DNA of 64,000 nucleotides from Toxotes chatareus (lineage: Eukaryota > Chordata > Actinopteri > Toxotidae). The translations under genes were made by a program, and so were the position numbers. The DNA lies in the NCBI GenBank assembly GCA_016801885.1, contig CM028905.1:15696256-15760255 (forward strand), in the 5' to 3' direction. The first letter of the stretch is position 1. The number at the start of each line of letters is the position of its first letter. Shown piece by piece: positions 1-10,855 of this stretch. The notes under the pieces are model-generated. The model did not search any database, was not told the origin of the DNA, and saw nothing but the letters and a program-made list of their open reading frames with translations.

Positions 1-439
1 TGAAGTTCATAAGAGTAGAGAACAGCTTTGCCCTGTTTGGTTTACCAGGCAGGATGATGAGAAGCCACCACAGTGTGCTTACTCAATTATGAGATTAAGT
101 GTCCAGTGTCGTTATTGAATTGACACCTTGTGTACTTCACCGCCATGACATACGGAGGTAGGAGAGGACACTGACGGGACATTCATCTGGTTAACAGACT
201 GTCATCATCCCTAAATGTCTGTCTGCAACAAACTCTCATTATCCCTTAAATCAGCGGCTCGCTGGCAGTGTAATCTTTAAAATGGCTGCTGTAAGGCCTC
301 AGCACTATGTCCTCACAGGCCACAGTGATGACACATAAAGCAGCAGGTCTCAACAACAACAAAGATGAATCATCCAGAGAAGAGGAGGACCAGTTAGCGA
401 TGTAAGACCAACAACCTCTCCCTGGACACAGGGAAGAGG
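1..439. other. Unassigned noncoding sequence
   Basis: No open frame, terminal repeat or RNA-like fold could be supported here. The composition is ordinary mixed sequence. The right end runs into an RT remnant, so the last 50-100 bases may be the upstream, unrecognisable part of that element. Confidence 0.4.
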
Positions 440-700
440 AAGGAGGTTGTCATGGACAGGTGCTGATCACTGCTACGGAGAGGGTCAGCAGCACCAAGAT
501 CGGTGAAGTGCAGATCAGAGAAAACCTCATACGTGACAACACTCTCTAAGAAAGCACGACGACAGCTCCACTTCCTGTGTCACCTGAGGAAAACGAGCCT
601 TCCTCCACCCGTCCCCACCACGTTCTACAGAGGAACCGCCGAGAGCATCCTGACCACCTGCATCACTGTGTGGTCTAAGAACTGCACGGTTCCGGTTTTG
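440..700 (+). pseudogene. L2/CR1-like non-LTR retrotransposon RT fragment
   Basis: A 5'- and 3'-truncated piece of a reverse transcriptase ORF. The frame opening at 503 reads KKARRQLHFLCHLRKTSLPP, then a TFYRGTAESILTTCITVW segment. This matches the conserved block after the catalytic palm of fish L2/Rex/CR1-type RTs, usually close to KKAQQRLHFLRxLRK...FYRxxIESILTxCITVW. The preceding block, VSSTKIGEVQI (about 485-520), is in another frame, so a frameshift near 525-545 separates them. After about 700 the similarity stops. No endonuclease domain, catalytic YxDD box or tail is present. The piece is a dead insertion. The clade is inferred from motif style; the RT identity itself is well supported. 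Confidence 0.75.
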
Positions 701-904
701 TTTATTTAACATAGGAGTATCCAAAAGTCCGCCCTGCTCAATGATTTTAAACTACTCTAGGTGACTGTCAGCATGAATGTCTTACCCATGGCCTCCATGT
801 CAAATCAGATGCTCTCCTCTCTCTAAAGACCAGCACTGTCCACCTCCTCTGTCTCTGTCATTCACTCCTGCCCTCTTCCCTTTTATGCTCTTTAATTACA
901 AAGC

Positions 905-960
905 TGGATCCCTCCCTCCTTCTCTCTCTCTCTCTCCCTCCCTCCCTCTCTCTCTCTTCT
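905..960 (+). repeat. CT/CCCT low-complexity tract
   Basis: Pyrimidine-rich run of (CT)n mixed with (CCCT)n units. It is followed about 145 bp later by a GA/GGGA run that is roughly its reverse complement. Confidence 0.9.
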
Positions 961-1104
961 GTGAGTCATTCTTTATCTGTCTCATCCGCCCATTCATCTG
1001 TTTCCCTCTCTCTCCCTGACTCATCAGTTCTCACCCCGTCCTCCCTATCTCCTGACAGAATGACCTCAACATAGAGGGGAGACACAGTAAGCCTGTCTCA
1101 GACA

Positions 1105-1180
1105 GAGAGAGGGAGGGAGGGAGGGAGGGAGGGAGAGAGAGAGTAGGAGAGAGGGGTGTGGGGACAGGGGGGGGGGGGGC
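1105..1180 (+). repeat. (GGGA)n/(GA)n tract ending in a poly-G run
   Basis: About eight GGGA units pass into (GA)n near 1135-1143. A run of about 13 G residues follows at about 1167-1180. The long G homopolymer is unusual for this window and may be a sequencing or assembly weak point. Confidence 0.9.
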
Positions 1181-1293
1181 ATCTTTACAAGGAAACTGGA
1201 CATAAAAAGAAGAGAGAGGAAGGATTGGAGTAAGTGGGTGGGGCATGTTGTCCAACAGGTGGGGATGGCAGGACTATCCGGTGTGGATACACT

Positions 1294-1295
<2 letters not shown>

Positions 1296-1351
<56 letters not shown>
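1296..1351 (+). repeat. (AC)n microsatellite
   Basis: Roughly 28 uninterrupted AC units. The cysteine/valine-rich and histidine/threonine-rich open frames across it are products of the repeat and are not genes. Confidence 0.98.
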
Positions 1352-1354
<3 letters not shown>

Positions 1355-2900
1355 TACAATGAACATGTGTTCTCTGGTTACCTGTGGTTACCTGAGGACA
1401 GAGGAGGGAAGGGGCAGAAAGAGCATAGGCTGTTCTCTTGTTCTCTTTGTCAGTGGACACATTCACCTGCTTTACATGGACACAGATCATGGACATAACC
1501 TGCTTCATCTGGATTCACCACTTAAAAACCCAGAGAGAGTGATGGCAGTACCCATACACACCACACACACATGCACACACTGTGTACCTCTATTCATATT
1601 TTTAGGTAACTGACGAGGCATGTACTTTACTCAACTCCCTCTTTTGTTGGCTGGTCAATGTAAACACATTCCAACATACATTCACCACAACAGACAACCT
1701 TCCACTGGCTCCATAGGAGAATGGCTGCGTTCTCACCATTGACAGTGACACTTTATTGTTAACCTCGGTCATCTAGTTAGCATTTTGTGAACCTCAGTGC
1801 AATCCGATGGCAACTTGCATGTTAGTCCCAACATCAGTGCTGTTTATGCTATACTGCGATGCCTGTTTGTTAGATACAGCCACATAATGTCATGGACTCT
1901 AATGCTGCAGTCCTGTAATTAATCCTTAATCTGAAATCATGAATAACCTCTGGGTTATTATAAAGGCTCTAATCCCAAAGGGGTAGAATCAATGTGAGTC
2001 CTATTAACTTCAAATTTGACTATACTCACTGTACACTGCAAAATGCCTCTTGAACACTATGACTATGATACACAAATCTATACATAGGCAATAACGGTCT
2101 AAAAATATGGCTGCCAATCAAAAATCTTCACAAGGGACGGGGTTTATTAGGACACTACCCATAACTCAAGCTGTCTTGGAGCAATCCTGATGAAACTCAG
2201 CTGAGTCATCCTGCATGATCCCCTGTCCCATACAAAGCAAGTTCACTTTTCCATTCAGGCTTTGGTATTAAATCTCTAAAGAGGAGCTTGGTGATTGGAT
2301 AAAGCTCCACAGAGGACTATTCTTCTCTGGTGCTTCCATCACTGACTGTGGTGAATAAAAGCTGTTATTTAGTTTTTTATTATATGTATGAAAACTATTG
2401 CTATATGCTTTCGAAACCAATAAAGATAAAAAGTTCCATTAACTACTTAATGATTCAGTTTCATTCTCTGTTTTGTGAAACTGTAAGAGTGATTTTGCTC
2501 ATGTTCTTTCCTGACTGCTTAGATAGTCTCGTGAAAGCTTCCTGTTGGAGGAAATGAAAAAGGTCAAGTCCTGCCCCTTCTTTAGTTTGAGTTTTGTTGA
2601 TTATTTCTGCACTTAATCATTTTCAGTCATGATACGTACATAGTGCCACTGTGACAGATAGTTAGAACTGTGTATAAGGAGACAATATGGAAGTGAAAGA
2701 TTACTCGTATGATAAAAACACAAGGCGTTTCAGGATTGTCCTTCAGTTTATGGTTAAAAGTCTGATAGATTCATACCAAATATGAAACTGAACAATGATT
2801 AAAAATGTGTCATAATTCATGACTGATTTTAAGAAGAAACACAATTCAGAAAAGAAGATACTACACAGTAAAAACAATATAACCCAGGTAATCTCTATTA
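1352..2900. other. Unassigned noncoding sequence
   Basis: Apart from a short imperfect CA run at 1553-1580, this stretch has no supported gene or terminal-repeat structure. It is AT-rich from about 1900 onward with scattered stop codons in all frames. Confidence 0.4.
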
Positions 2901-2901
2901 G

Positions 2902-2932
2902 ATTATAGTAGCATCAGTGATGCTACTATAAT
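2902..2932. repeat. Perfect 31-bp inverted repeat
   Basis: Two 15-base arms, ATTATAGTAGCATCA and its exact reverse complement, are separated by a single G at 2917. It could extrude a hairpin or be a two-fold protein site. It ends 23 bases before the target duplication of the neighbouring hAT element. Confidence 0.9.
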
Positions 2933-3145
2933 GATTGCTGATTTACTATGTTCACAGATAATTAGGGCTGGACGATTTATCGTTTTCTGATCGAAATTGC
3001 TTTTTTTTTTTTTTTTTTTTTTTGCAGTGCTCCTGACTGACCCAGGATCTGCTGTGTCAACTGTTTTACACATACATGCCGTCTCCCCTACCTGCCGAGC
3101 TCACTCATCAGTATAACCTGCTCCACCTGCTCCTTCATTAGTGAA

Positions 3146-3346
3146 ATGGCTTCAGCTGGACCAGAAGCGTTAGAGTTACGGCCTTTAATCCCCAATATAA
3201 ACAGCACGTCGGTTATTTGGGAGTATTTCGGGTTTCAGGCTGCAGACGTGCACCAGAAACAGATTTCCGGTGAAAAGTCTAGTATAAATGATACTCAGGC
3301 CCGTAATATCAAACTGACAGCGTACAGCGAACAAGCGGTAAGCTGA
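3146..3346 (+). pseudogene. hAT transposase N-terminal (BED-like) fragment
   Basis: A 66-codon frame starting at the ATG at 3146, inside the hAT element. Residues 22-30 read SVIWEYFGF, the aromatic opening block of BED zinc fingers (typically S-x-VW-x-YF-x-F). The frame then continues without the expected Cys-x-x-Cys and His ligands, so the zinc-binding part is missing or out of frame. In intact hAT transposases this domain binds the transposon ends in the nucleus. A GTAAGC donor-like string occurs at about 3336-3341, just before the stop. This is an inactive remnant; the assignment depends on the short block plus the surrounding terminal repeats. Confidence 0.7.
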
Positions 3347-3431
3347 AAAGTCGCTGCCTGCAGACAGCGTACCTTCCCGCTGACCACACCGGAGAGAATA
3401 TTGCCCAGAGACTGAGAGAGTGTGTCTGTCA

Positions 3432-3562
3432 AGCTGGGGTCTGAAAGAAGAGGACCAGACGTGTCTCACAACCGACAAATGCAGCAAACATCACCAAAGC
3501 TACGGAACTTAATCAATGGACCAGACTTCAGTGTTTTGGACACAGGCTGCATCTTGCAATTG
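3432..3562 (+). pseudogene. hAT transposase catalytic-core fragment
   Basis: One frame reads SWGLKEEDQTCLTTD. After an extra A near 3475 the neighbouring frame continues NAANITKATELNQWTRLQCF, then GHRLHLAI. This is the hAT core block with the acidic residue in TTDNAAN and the C-x-x-H pair in CFGHRLHLA, both conserved in ZBED-like transposases and needed for DNA cleavage. The similarity stops exactly at a GTAAGT donor-like sequence at 3563, which could mark an ancestral exon end. The frameshift and the lost flanking regions make this a dead fragment. It lies about 90 bases after the BED-like piece, whereas intact proteins carry well over 100 residues between these regions. Confidence 0.82.
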
Positions 3563-4572
3563 GTAAGTGTTAAGAGTGTGTGTTTGTGTTTATCAATTCA
3601 TTCATTCATACGGATTTAATATGATGTGTGCGTATTGTCTTAAATATAGTCAGTATAGTTTTTCTTTGAAGCCCTTACAAATACCTAGTTTGAATAATTA
3701 TTATAATAACAGATTATTTATCATCAATAGTAGATGATGAATACTGTGTTATGTGCTTTTGATCACTGATTTCCTTACTGTTGTCTGTAATAAGGCTTTC
3801 TTGGATTTACTTTGTTCTCTTGCTAGAAAATCTGCTTTGTAAAGTTTTGTATTTTATTTAACTTTTTTTTTTTTTTTTTACTTAACACAGTTTTTTTTGC
3901 ACTATTTTAAGTCAAGACAGTCAAAGATGGCTCTTTTAGTTCTTCATTTGTAATAACTGTCACTGGTCAAGGCCTTTATAGACTGTACATGTATGTTTCT
4001 TGTTAATTAATACATTTGAAATCAATTCTTAACTTTAGTTTTCATTCCTGCATTAGAGTAATGGCATTTAATGTTTTAATGGTATGATGTAATTTTCTGT
4101 CACGTTTGTAAATGTTACTATACATTGTGAAAATTGCACTGAAGCTTGAAGAAAATCTTGACTTAAATCAAAATCGCAATATCTGCCAGAAAAATTGCAA
4201 ATAGATCTTTTCCTAAAATCGTTTAGCCCTACAGATAAAGCAGACTCGACCTAAAATAACAGCCCTGTTGTTACACAGGCTGGGTTTTGAGACTCCCTGG
4301 AAAATTCTTGGATTCTGGATTCTCTCCTTGCCAAAGGAAACAGCGAGCCACTATCTGCACTTCATCTGGCCAGAGAAGAAGACGCGTTTCCTTCATCTCT
4401 CCATCCAGTGATATCAGGACTCTAAACTGAAACTGGATTCAAAACTAACTGAAAGAGACAAGTCTGGTTAGCGGACTGGACTAGACCAGATCTGAATCAA
4501 TAAAACAGACTATCAACTCTACAGATATGAACACTGATATATATACTTACATGGAACAGAACTGCTGAAGGA

Positions 4573-4574
<2 letters not shown>

Positions 4575-4618
<44 letters not shown>
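4575..4618 (+). repeat. (CA)22 microsatellite
   Basis: Uninterrupted dinucleotide array about 340 bp past the hAT element. Confidence 0.98.
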
Positions 4619-4619
<1 letters not shown>

Positions 4620-4878
4620 CATCCAGTTTTCAGCGTCTGTGAAGGTTATCCACCCAACAGTCCTCCCTCTTTCCTGCCTCAGTCATCCCTCACTCCTCTT
4701 CATTAGAGCTGCTCTGAGTGGGAGCAGCAGTCTGCTGGATGTGGGTATGGATGGACAATGTGTCTGTCATAAGACAGTCCCAGTGAATGCTGCTGTGGCA
4801 GCCAGATGAAGGAGTGACATGGTGCATGTCTGGCCCAATCAAGAATGCCTGGACCCCCCCCACCTTTTCTCTCACTGT

Positions 4879-4880
<2 letters not shown>

Positions 4881-4910
<30 letters not shown>
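4881..4910 (+). repeat. (CA)15 microsatellite
   Basis: Uninterrupted dinucleotide array preceded by a pyrimidine-rich stretch. Confidence 0.97.
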
Positions 4911-4914
<4 letters not shown>

Positions 4915-7900
4915 AAATGAGAGCTGTGCAGTGTAAGCAGTCCAGAGAGGAACCTCAGTAAACTGGAATGTCAGTCAACAATGAACTGTCACACAGGCAA
5001 CGTAATCACACACACATTATGTGCCTCTGCATTCCATGTTAACCGTCTGTATATATACATATTCATACACCCCCAGGTAAGACAAAGTAAATATGAAGAA
5101 AATGATCAACACAATGTGAAGAAGTAGCTATTTTTATGTTACACCAGATGTCTATGTATTGTGAGTTATCTACTGAAGTTAGCATGCTAACCAGCTAGGC
5201 CTGGTCCACCCCGTTTGGTACCACTTTGTACCTAGAGAGGCAACAGCGAGTCACTGTAGCATCCAGTCTGCCCTCAGTCCAACGTGAGAGGGTGATTCAA
5301 AGGCAAAGAAAGTGACAGAAATAGAAACGGAAGCAGAGCTAACACTGGTGTTGCTTTACACCACTGGAGAAAGCTCATTACAGTAGGACAACAAAAAAAG
5401 ACATTTCCAAACCAGTACGAACTATTCTAGACACAAGTCAGGGTGTTGAGACTCTGAGTGGCAGCTCTTCCATGTCCTCACTCAAACTATTTTGTTTTTT
5501 TTCCCCTGTGCCAAAGGACAGAGCTCACGGTGGCAGGAGTCCAGCTCCAGGATGGCGTGAAGCTGCTGTTGAATAGTAAACCAGGCTGTGTTTCTGGTTA
5601 CACAGACAGAGATCACATTCCAGCCAATCTTCTCCTATGCTGTGGGGAACCACCGGCCAATTGACTGAATACTGGAGTGGCATATTAGATTAAGTGGTAC
5701 AGGGTGAGCAGTGAATGAAGGATTGTCCTGTATAAATGTTCTGTTAATCAGACACTGAGCTGGCTGAAACAGCTGAATTCCACTGACTGAGAGAAGGTTT
5801 TAAAGGACAACACTGACAACCACTGAGCTGAGACCTCCAATAACAGATCGGTTTTATATTTTAGCTTTAGTGCACTGGAGACATTTAACTTGTCAAACAG
5901 AAGCTAATATAGGCCTGACATATAGATTTAACCCTAGTGTGTACTCCCTCTTGACCAATGTCTTCTTTACTGGATGGTTATGTAACTCAGACTGACCAAC
6001 CCCATTACAAATGGAGCCCAGTGAAGATCTGCATGGAGTTATATTAAGAGTTTTAGCCTCTGGAGGACTCGACCACAGAAACCCTTAATGCAGCTCCCGG
6101 GGGTGGGGGCTCGTGACCTGACTACAGGAGTGAACCTCGAGACCTGACCTGTTTCCTTGCGACAATACCTAAAATAGACAAACCTTCAGCCTAGTTAGAA
6201 CTGCTAAACACTTTGACCTGGGCGCTGGTTCCTGATTGGCTCGCATTTGAGCAGAATGAGTTTTTGAAGGCTGATATTCAAAAATCCGATTTTCCTTCAG
6301 ACAGTCATTTAATACTATGTGTTCAGATTCAAAATAAATACTGTATGTCAATAAGATCAATGAAATACTTTACTATACTTTCAGTATTCAGCTGATTGGG
6401 TCACAGCAATTTCAGGGGTCAGAATCTTGAGGATTTCAAGCTTAACAGCTTCATAGATCTGAATCAGGATCTTCAATGTTGGATGGATCAAGTGGCTTGA
6501 GAAAAATGTGTGCACCTAATAGGCTGTATCTGTTAATGCACAGGAGGCTTGTTTGTGAGCTTGGCTGCTAGGTCTGGGAGCACTGTATACTGGGACGGTA
6601 ACGTTAACTTTTCAGACGGTGGTGCACAGGTTGCCTGCATATCTTACACCAGGTGTTACACCATTTTCTCTCTCTTTGAGAGAGAAAATACTTTTATAAT
6701 GGAAGCAGGAGTTATACAGATCCAGCTGAACCTATCTGCAGCAGTCTTTCCTTACACTGATGTAACCGTGTGTGTTTTCCTGTGCGTTCACACCTCAGCA
6801 CCAAGCTCGGTTCTTGTTCTCCCTCACATACTAGCTATTTGTCAGCTAGTTCAGTGCAGCATTACTGCTGTGAGACATGAAGTGCAGTGTCATGGTTTAC
6901 AGTGGCAGGAAGGAAACTGAGGCTGCTTGAACAGATTACTAGACAGAGGTAACTGCTTAAGACCCACAAGAGAGGACATCGAGAACATCCTGTATAACAG
7001 TTTTAGAGAGGGAATAAATAGAACTGGTTACTTAGCAGGAAGTTTTCGCTTCTGTGGCTGAAGAGATAAAGAGTGCCACCTATAGAAACTCCAAGGAGCA
7101 CACTGCCTGCTTGACAGGTCACAGGGGTCATGGTGAAAATTTCATTTTTCATAGCTGCTATCTTTTATTTAGCAAAAGAGAATCTGTATAAAGTGTGTAG
7201 CTAACACTAGATAATAATTAGCCAACATGGACAAATAAAAATAAAATGTCCTGAAAATGTTCAGAATAATCAAGAGTTAAAACATCTACACCTCCATGAC
7301 AACTCAGTACAGCATCATCTACCCATGAAGAGCCTGTCACAGGGTCACAGCCCTTGAGTAAAGGTTGCTTTGTCAAGATAATTATTATCATTTCATTTTC
7401 ATGTATCATTTTCTAACCCGTTTATCCACAGTCAAAAAGGCCAATCACTGGGTGGTTCCAGGCATGTGGATATGATGATTTGTGGCTTTGTACAATGAAT
7501 ATCTTTGAGTCGTGTACAGTTAGCCAGACAAAAGAAGACATTTCTAAACCTTCAACTGGAAAAAGCCCACAGCTGACAGTTTAATTGGTAATCAAAATAT
7601 TAGGGGCAGCCCCATCGTGGTAAATGAAATGGGGAAAATGGCTGGTGCTTAGAAGGAAGCTTCCTTCTCTAATAGTAGTAGTTCTAGTAATAAGGAACCT
7701 AAGCTGGAGGTTTGGTGTGCAGAAAGGCAGGTTTCAGAACATATTGTTCAGAAGAAGACTTAAGCAGTGGACCAAGACGTTGCAGGTTTAGGGAAAAGTC
7801 TGTCCTGTGCAGATACATATTGGAACTGTTATTAGCCATTTGGTAACATTTCCTGGTTGAATTAGAGGTATTTTGTTGTGTTTCTTCCAGCTGGTAGGTG

Positions 7901-8242
7901 TTTGAGGTAAAACATTGCTTAGATCCTTAGTGCTTTGGAGTGATGATGTCTGTTACATCATCAAGTCTAACATGAAGTCCCAAGACACATGCGCTGTTTT
8001 AACAAAACTCTCAAGACAGCGTACAAAAGTTACATTTACGAAAAGTGCACCATGTTAAGGGAGACCTTAACCTTTCTCAGTATGAAAAGATCCATGCACC
8101 CAATGAAAAACATGTCACGAACTGTCCTTAATTTGAGTGACATCGATTTTTTAAAAAATCTCAAGTTACATTTTGTTAAGGGTCATGTAAAATGACATGT
8201 CACATACTGATGAGTGAGTAAAACCACATTTTTCATGTAACC
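4911..8242. other. Unassigned noncoding sequence
   Basis: No supported gene. It contains a GTTAGCATGCTAAC-like palindromic scrap near 5180, a 12-bp-arm hairpin at 6663-6689, and an acceptor-like pyrimidine tract at about 5487-5517 with no matching donor. Open frames up to 123 codons (for example 6549-6920) show no recognisable domain and are treated as chance. Confidence 0.4.
6663..6689. repeat. Perfect hairpin with 12-bp arms
   Basis: ATTTTCTCTCTC, a TTT loop, and the exact reverse complement of the first arm. It is simple-sequence in character, so it may have arisen from microsatellite slippage. Confidence 0.85.
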
Positions 8243-8286
8243 GGTCGCGTTTTTGAACGCGTTTGGTCGCGTTTTTGAACACATTT
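8243..8286 (+). repeat. 22-bp tandem duplication, CpG-bearing
   Basis: Two adjacent copies of a 22-bp unit beginning GGTCGCGTTTTTGAAC. They differ at two positions, both a G in the first copy that is an A in the second, as expected from decay of methylated CpG. The repeat sits at the left edge of the CpG-rich stretch. Confidence 0.85.
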
Positions 8287-8339
8287 GGTAGAAACACATA
8301 CTCGAGTTGTTTTATGGTCCCAAATGATACTAAACAGTA

Positions 8340-9180
8340 GACCTAGGTGTACAAATACCTGGTGCTGCCCCTGTGGTGGATGTTCTGCTGGGCGTCACCT
8401 GGGGACCGGTCTCTTTCACTCCCACTCCTCTTCCTCCGACACCGGAGTACCGTGGTCCCGCAGGGTCTGACACTGCTCCCGCTGAAAGCTGTCTCCTGGC
8501 TGTCGGTCCTCCCCGTGAAGACACGCACAGCTGGCTCAATAAAGCCGAGCAGCGACGAGCTGGGTTCATTCTTTACTGCACTGAGTCCGACAGAGAAAGA
8601 GCTGTAAGTTACAGGGAGTGTTCCGTTGTCCTTTCACCAGTGACTAACCAAACCGAGCCATTTACTCAGCTAAAGGCCTGAGAATGTTCCTCTAACACGC
8701 GGTTGGACGGGGTACACTTCCTTTCTCTTTGTACCGTTGAAGGTAGCAGAAAGCCGGTATGTTACATCATTTTTCCTGGTGAGTCACGGAACAAGTGCTA
8801 ATGAGGGGTTGGCAAAAGATGGGCTCGTCCGCGACGTTTTCAGGACGGCACCACATACGTTAGAAGTGACTATATAATACGCAAGGTGAATATACTTATA
8901 GTGGTAAATATATGTGACTTTTTTATTTTCTATCGCAAACTGCTGAAAGTCAATGTTTAAACCTGTTTCATACAGCCTTCCCCCTATGTCTCCAGTGGTT
9001 CGGCCCGCACCAACCCTTATACCAAAGAGACAGGAACTAGCGAGAAGAGGGCGTAAACTTTTCCCACAATCAAGCCAATCAGCGTTCAGTGCGCTCATTG
9101 CATAAAATGACGGCTCTGACGTAACAAAACGCCTCTCTACGTATGTTGCCCGTGCTGTCTTCGTCGTGTCCTGCGTAAAC
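8340..9180 (+). promoter_or_regulatory. CpG-rich, promoter-like block
   Basis: CpG dinucleotides are clearly denser here (about 8360-8570 and 8690-9180) than in the flanks, suggesting an unmethylated island. Near the right end, plus-strand elements come in promoter order: AGCCAATCAG (NF-Y/CCAAT-type) at 9073, CATAAAAT (weak TATA-like) at about 9110, and TGACGTAA (CRE/ATF-like) at 9117. This would predict transcription to the right from about 9140. No convincing coding exon follows; a 17-base A run lies near 9215. The open frames inside (102 codons plus strand at 8373, 104 codons minus strand at 8784) have no recognised domain and may just reflect high GC. Alternatives are an old CpG-rich transposon or a promoter for a noncoding RNA. 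Confidence 0.4.
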
Positions 9181-9231
9181 TAGACTAACTTCTCCTGGAA
9201 ACCTGTAGTCCTGTAAAAAAAAAAAAAAAAC

Positions 9232-10474
9232 AGAACAGCCCGATCTAGATCAGCCTATATACTGCCAGCCTGTCAATTTAAAGAATAAACAAGATTAAGG
9301 AGAGCAGGATCAATTCATCATCTTCTTTTTTTTTTTCTTCATTTCCTTTTGAAAGTACAGACGTTTTGTTTGGTTTTTGGGATAAATGTCATGTCATAAA
9401 ACCTTAAGACAAATATGTATCTACATCTTTCATGGAGAAATGAAGTCAGTATAAACTTCTCACCACATGATATAAAAAGAAAGAAAATGAGTTTTAGAAC
9501 ATGTGTGTGGAAGCTGCAGTGTTTTTTATACCAAAGCCAACCTTCTCCCTTTATGAGAACCGTGTAAAACATGACAAAAATTCAACCTAAAATTGTTGTT
9601 TGCATTGTTCATTAGTTGCAAAGAAATGCTTAATGATCTTTTTTTTTTTTGCAGCCAAATACTGTGAATTACTTAGTGTCACTCCCTTCCATGTTCTTTT
9701 TGATCTGTATTAGTGGAGTTAGATGAGAGAAAACTAATTTTCTAAAGCCATTATGTAACTAGACCAAGGGTCAGTCGTGTCACGATCCAGGACTGTTACT
9801 CTATTAATCATTTATCAACTCAAGCACAAAACAGTGCTTTCAAGGTTGCATCGGTTGTTCCAGGTTTGTTTACAAAGTATGTTTTATGTAAAGCTCTTGC
9901 TACATGTATAGATAGTGTACGTCATAACAGGGGAAAACAGCAGCAAAGAAAGCAATGCAAGCAGTGAGAGTTATCAGGACTCACCAGGTGGAAGATTTTA
10001 GACACCAAATAGCAATATTACGATTAGTTATGTTATGGGTGAAAAAACCCCCAAAACAATCACATCTATGCCCATGGACCGATAAACTAACCCACTGGAT
10101 TAATATACTGTATGAATGATTTTGTTTAAGAATTTAAAGTGGGCCATTACAATATAGAAAGTTTGTGAAACTTTATGCAGTATTTAACTGGCATGCAAGA
10201 CAAAAGCACAGAATGATAAGCACTGTCATATGTTCTGAGACACGCTTTTTTCTCGCAGTTATTTTAACCCAGTCTGTATTTTGTCTTTATATATTAATTA
10301 TGAATGAATAATTATGCAGGAGAGGACCTTGACCTTAAGACTGTCTAACACCTCAATTCCGTAATTCTCAAGGTCAGGGTTCCACACTGGAAGTCCATTA
10401 AACGCATCTTGATTTTGTCCTCCTTCACCTATTTTTTCCCTGTAACTGTTCCTTCCACCTGATTGGTTAAGCTT

Positions 10475-10476
<2 letters not shown>
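9232..10476. other. Unassigned AT-rich noncoding sequence
   Basis: AT-rich with short poly-T runs (near 9327 and 9640). No supported gene or element ends. Confidence 0.4.

Positions 10477-10522
<46 letters not shown>
10477..10522 (+). repeat. (AC)23 microsatellite
   Basis: Uninterrupted dinucleotide array. Confidence 0.98.
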
Positions 10523-10525
<3 letters not shown>

Positions 10526-10776
10526 TGAGAGTACTGCATGGAGTCTGAGTGCCCCCTGCTGGACACACGATGTGATCACACCATTTCTGAAATTACCCCA
10601 AGTTTCCTTTTCTGCACAATGTTCTGTAAAAAACAGGTTTTAATATTGGTGCCTATTAGACAGTACCAATACTTCTGTGATAAGCCCTTAAGAAATATCG
10701 GCTCTACTTTGTACCACTGCTATTAAGGAGGTTAATAGTTGCCATGGATGCAATTATTTATCTGGTCTCATCTGCT

Positions 10777-10855
10777 TCAGAATCAGAATCAGAAAAACTT
10801 TATTGATTCCTGCAGGGAAATTTCTTTGTTACAACTGCTCAACACTCAGGTCACA
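10777..10855 (-). mobile_element. Non-LTR retrotransposon 3' tail, (TGATTC)n type
   Basis: Read on the minus strand, the sequence ends CAATAAAGTTTTTCTGATTC followed by another TGATTC, that is, a poly(A)-signal-like AATAAA and a short hexamer tail. This is a common end of teleost LINE/SINE copies. A second copy lies at 15699-15780 in the same orientation and shares the upstream GTTACAA-TGCTCAACAC block, so the two are independent insertions of one family. Only the extreme 3' end remains; no RT coding is attached. Confidence 0.7.

Larger units (their letters stand above)
2955..4239 (+). mobile_element. Degenerate hAT-type DNA transposon with 8-bp target duplication
   Basis: The element spans 2963-4231 (1,269 bp). 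The left end reads TAGGGCTGGACGAT and the inverted right end reads TAGGGCTAAACGAT, a 12/14 match. It is flanked by CAGATAAT (2955-2962) and CAGATAAA (4232-4239), an 8-bp target duplication with one mismatch. The 8-bp duplication and the TAGGGCT-type ends are typical of hAT elements. Inside, two plus-strand pieces of a ZBED-like transposase remain at 3146-3346 and 3432-3562. They are far closer together than in a full transposase, and the usual C-terminal dimerisation region is not visible, so the element is internally deleted and cannot move itself. A 23-base T run lies at 3001-3023. Superfamily placement is well supported; the family within hAT is not resolved. Confidence 0.88.

Noticed and set aside
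1185..1508. Cys-Val-rich and His-Thr-rich frames across 1.1-1.5 kb
   Set aside because: Direct translation of the CA microsatellite on the two strands.
3185..3487. 100-codon minus-strand frame
   Set aside because: It is the shadow of the hAT transposase remnants on the plus strand.
5515..5664. Frame after a T-rich acceptor-like tract (ELTVAGVQLQDGVKLLL)
   Set aside because: There is no donor, it ends in a plain stop without a poly(A) signal nearby, and no domain is recognised.
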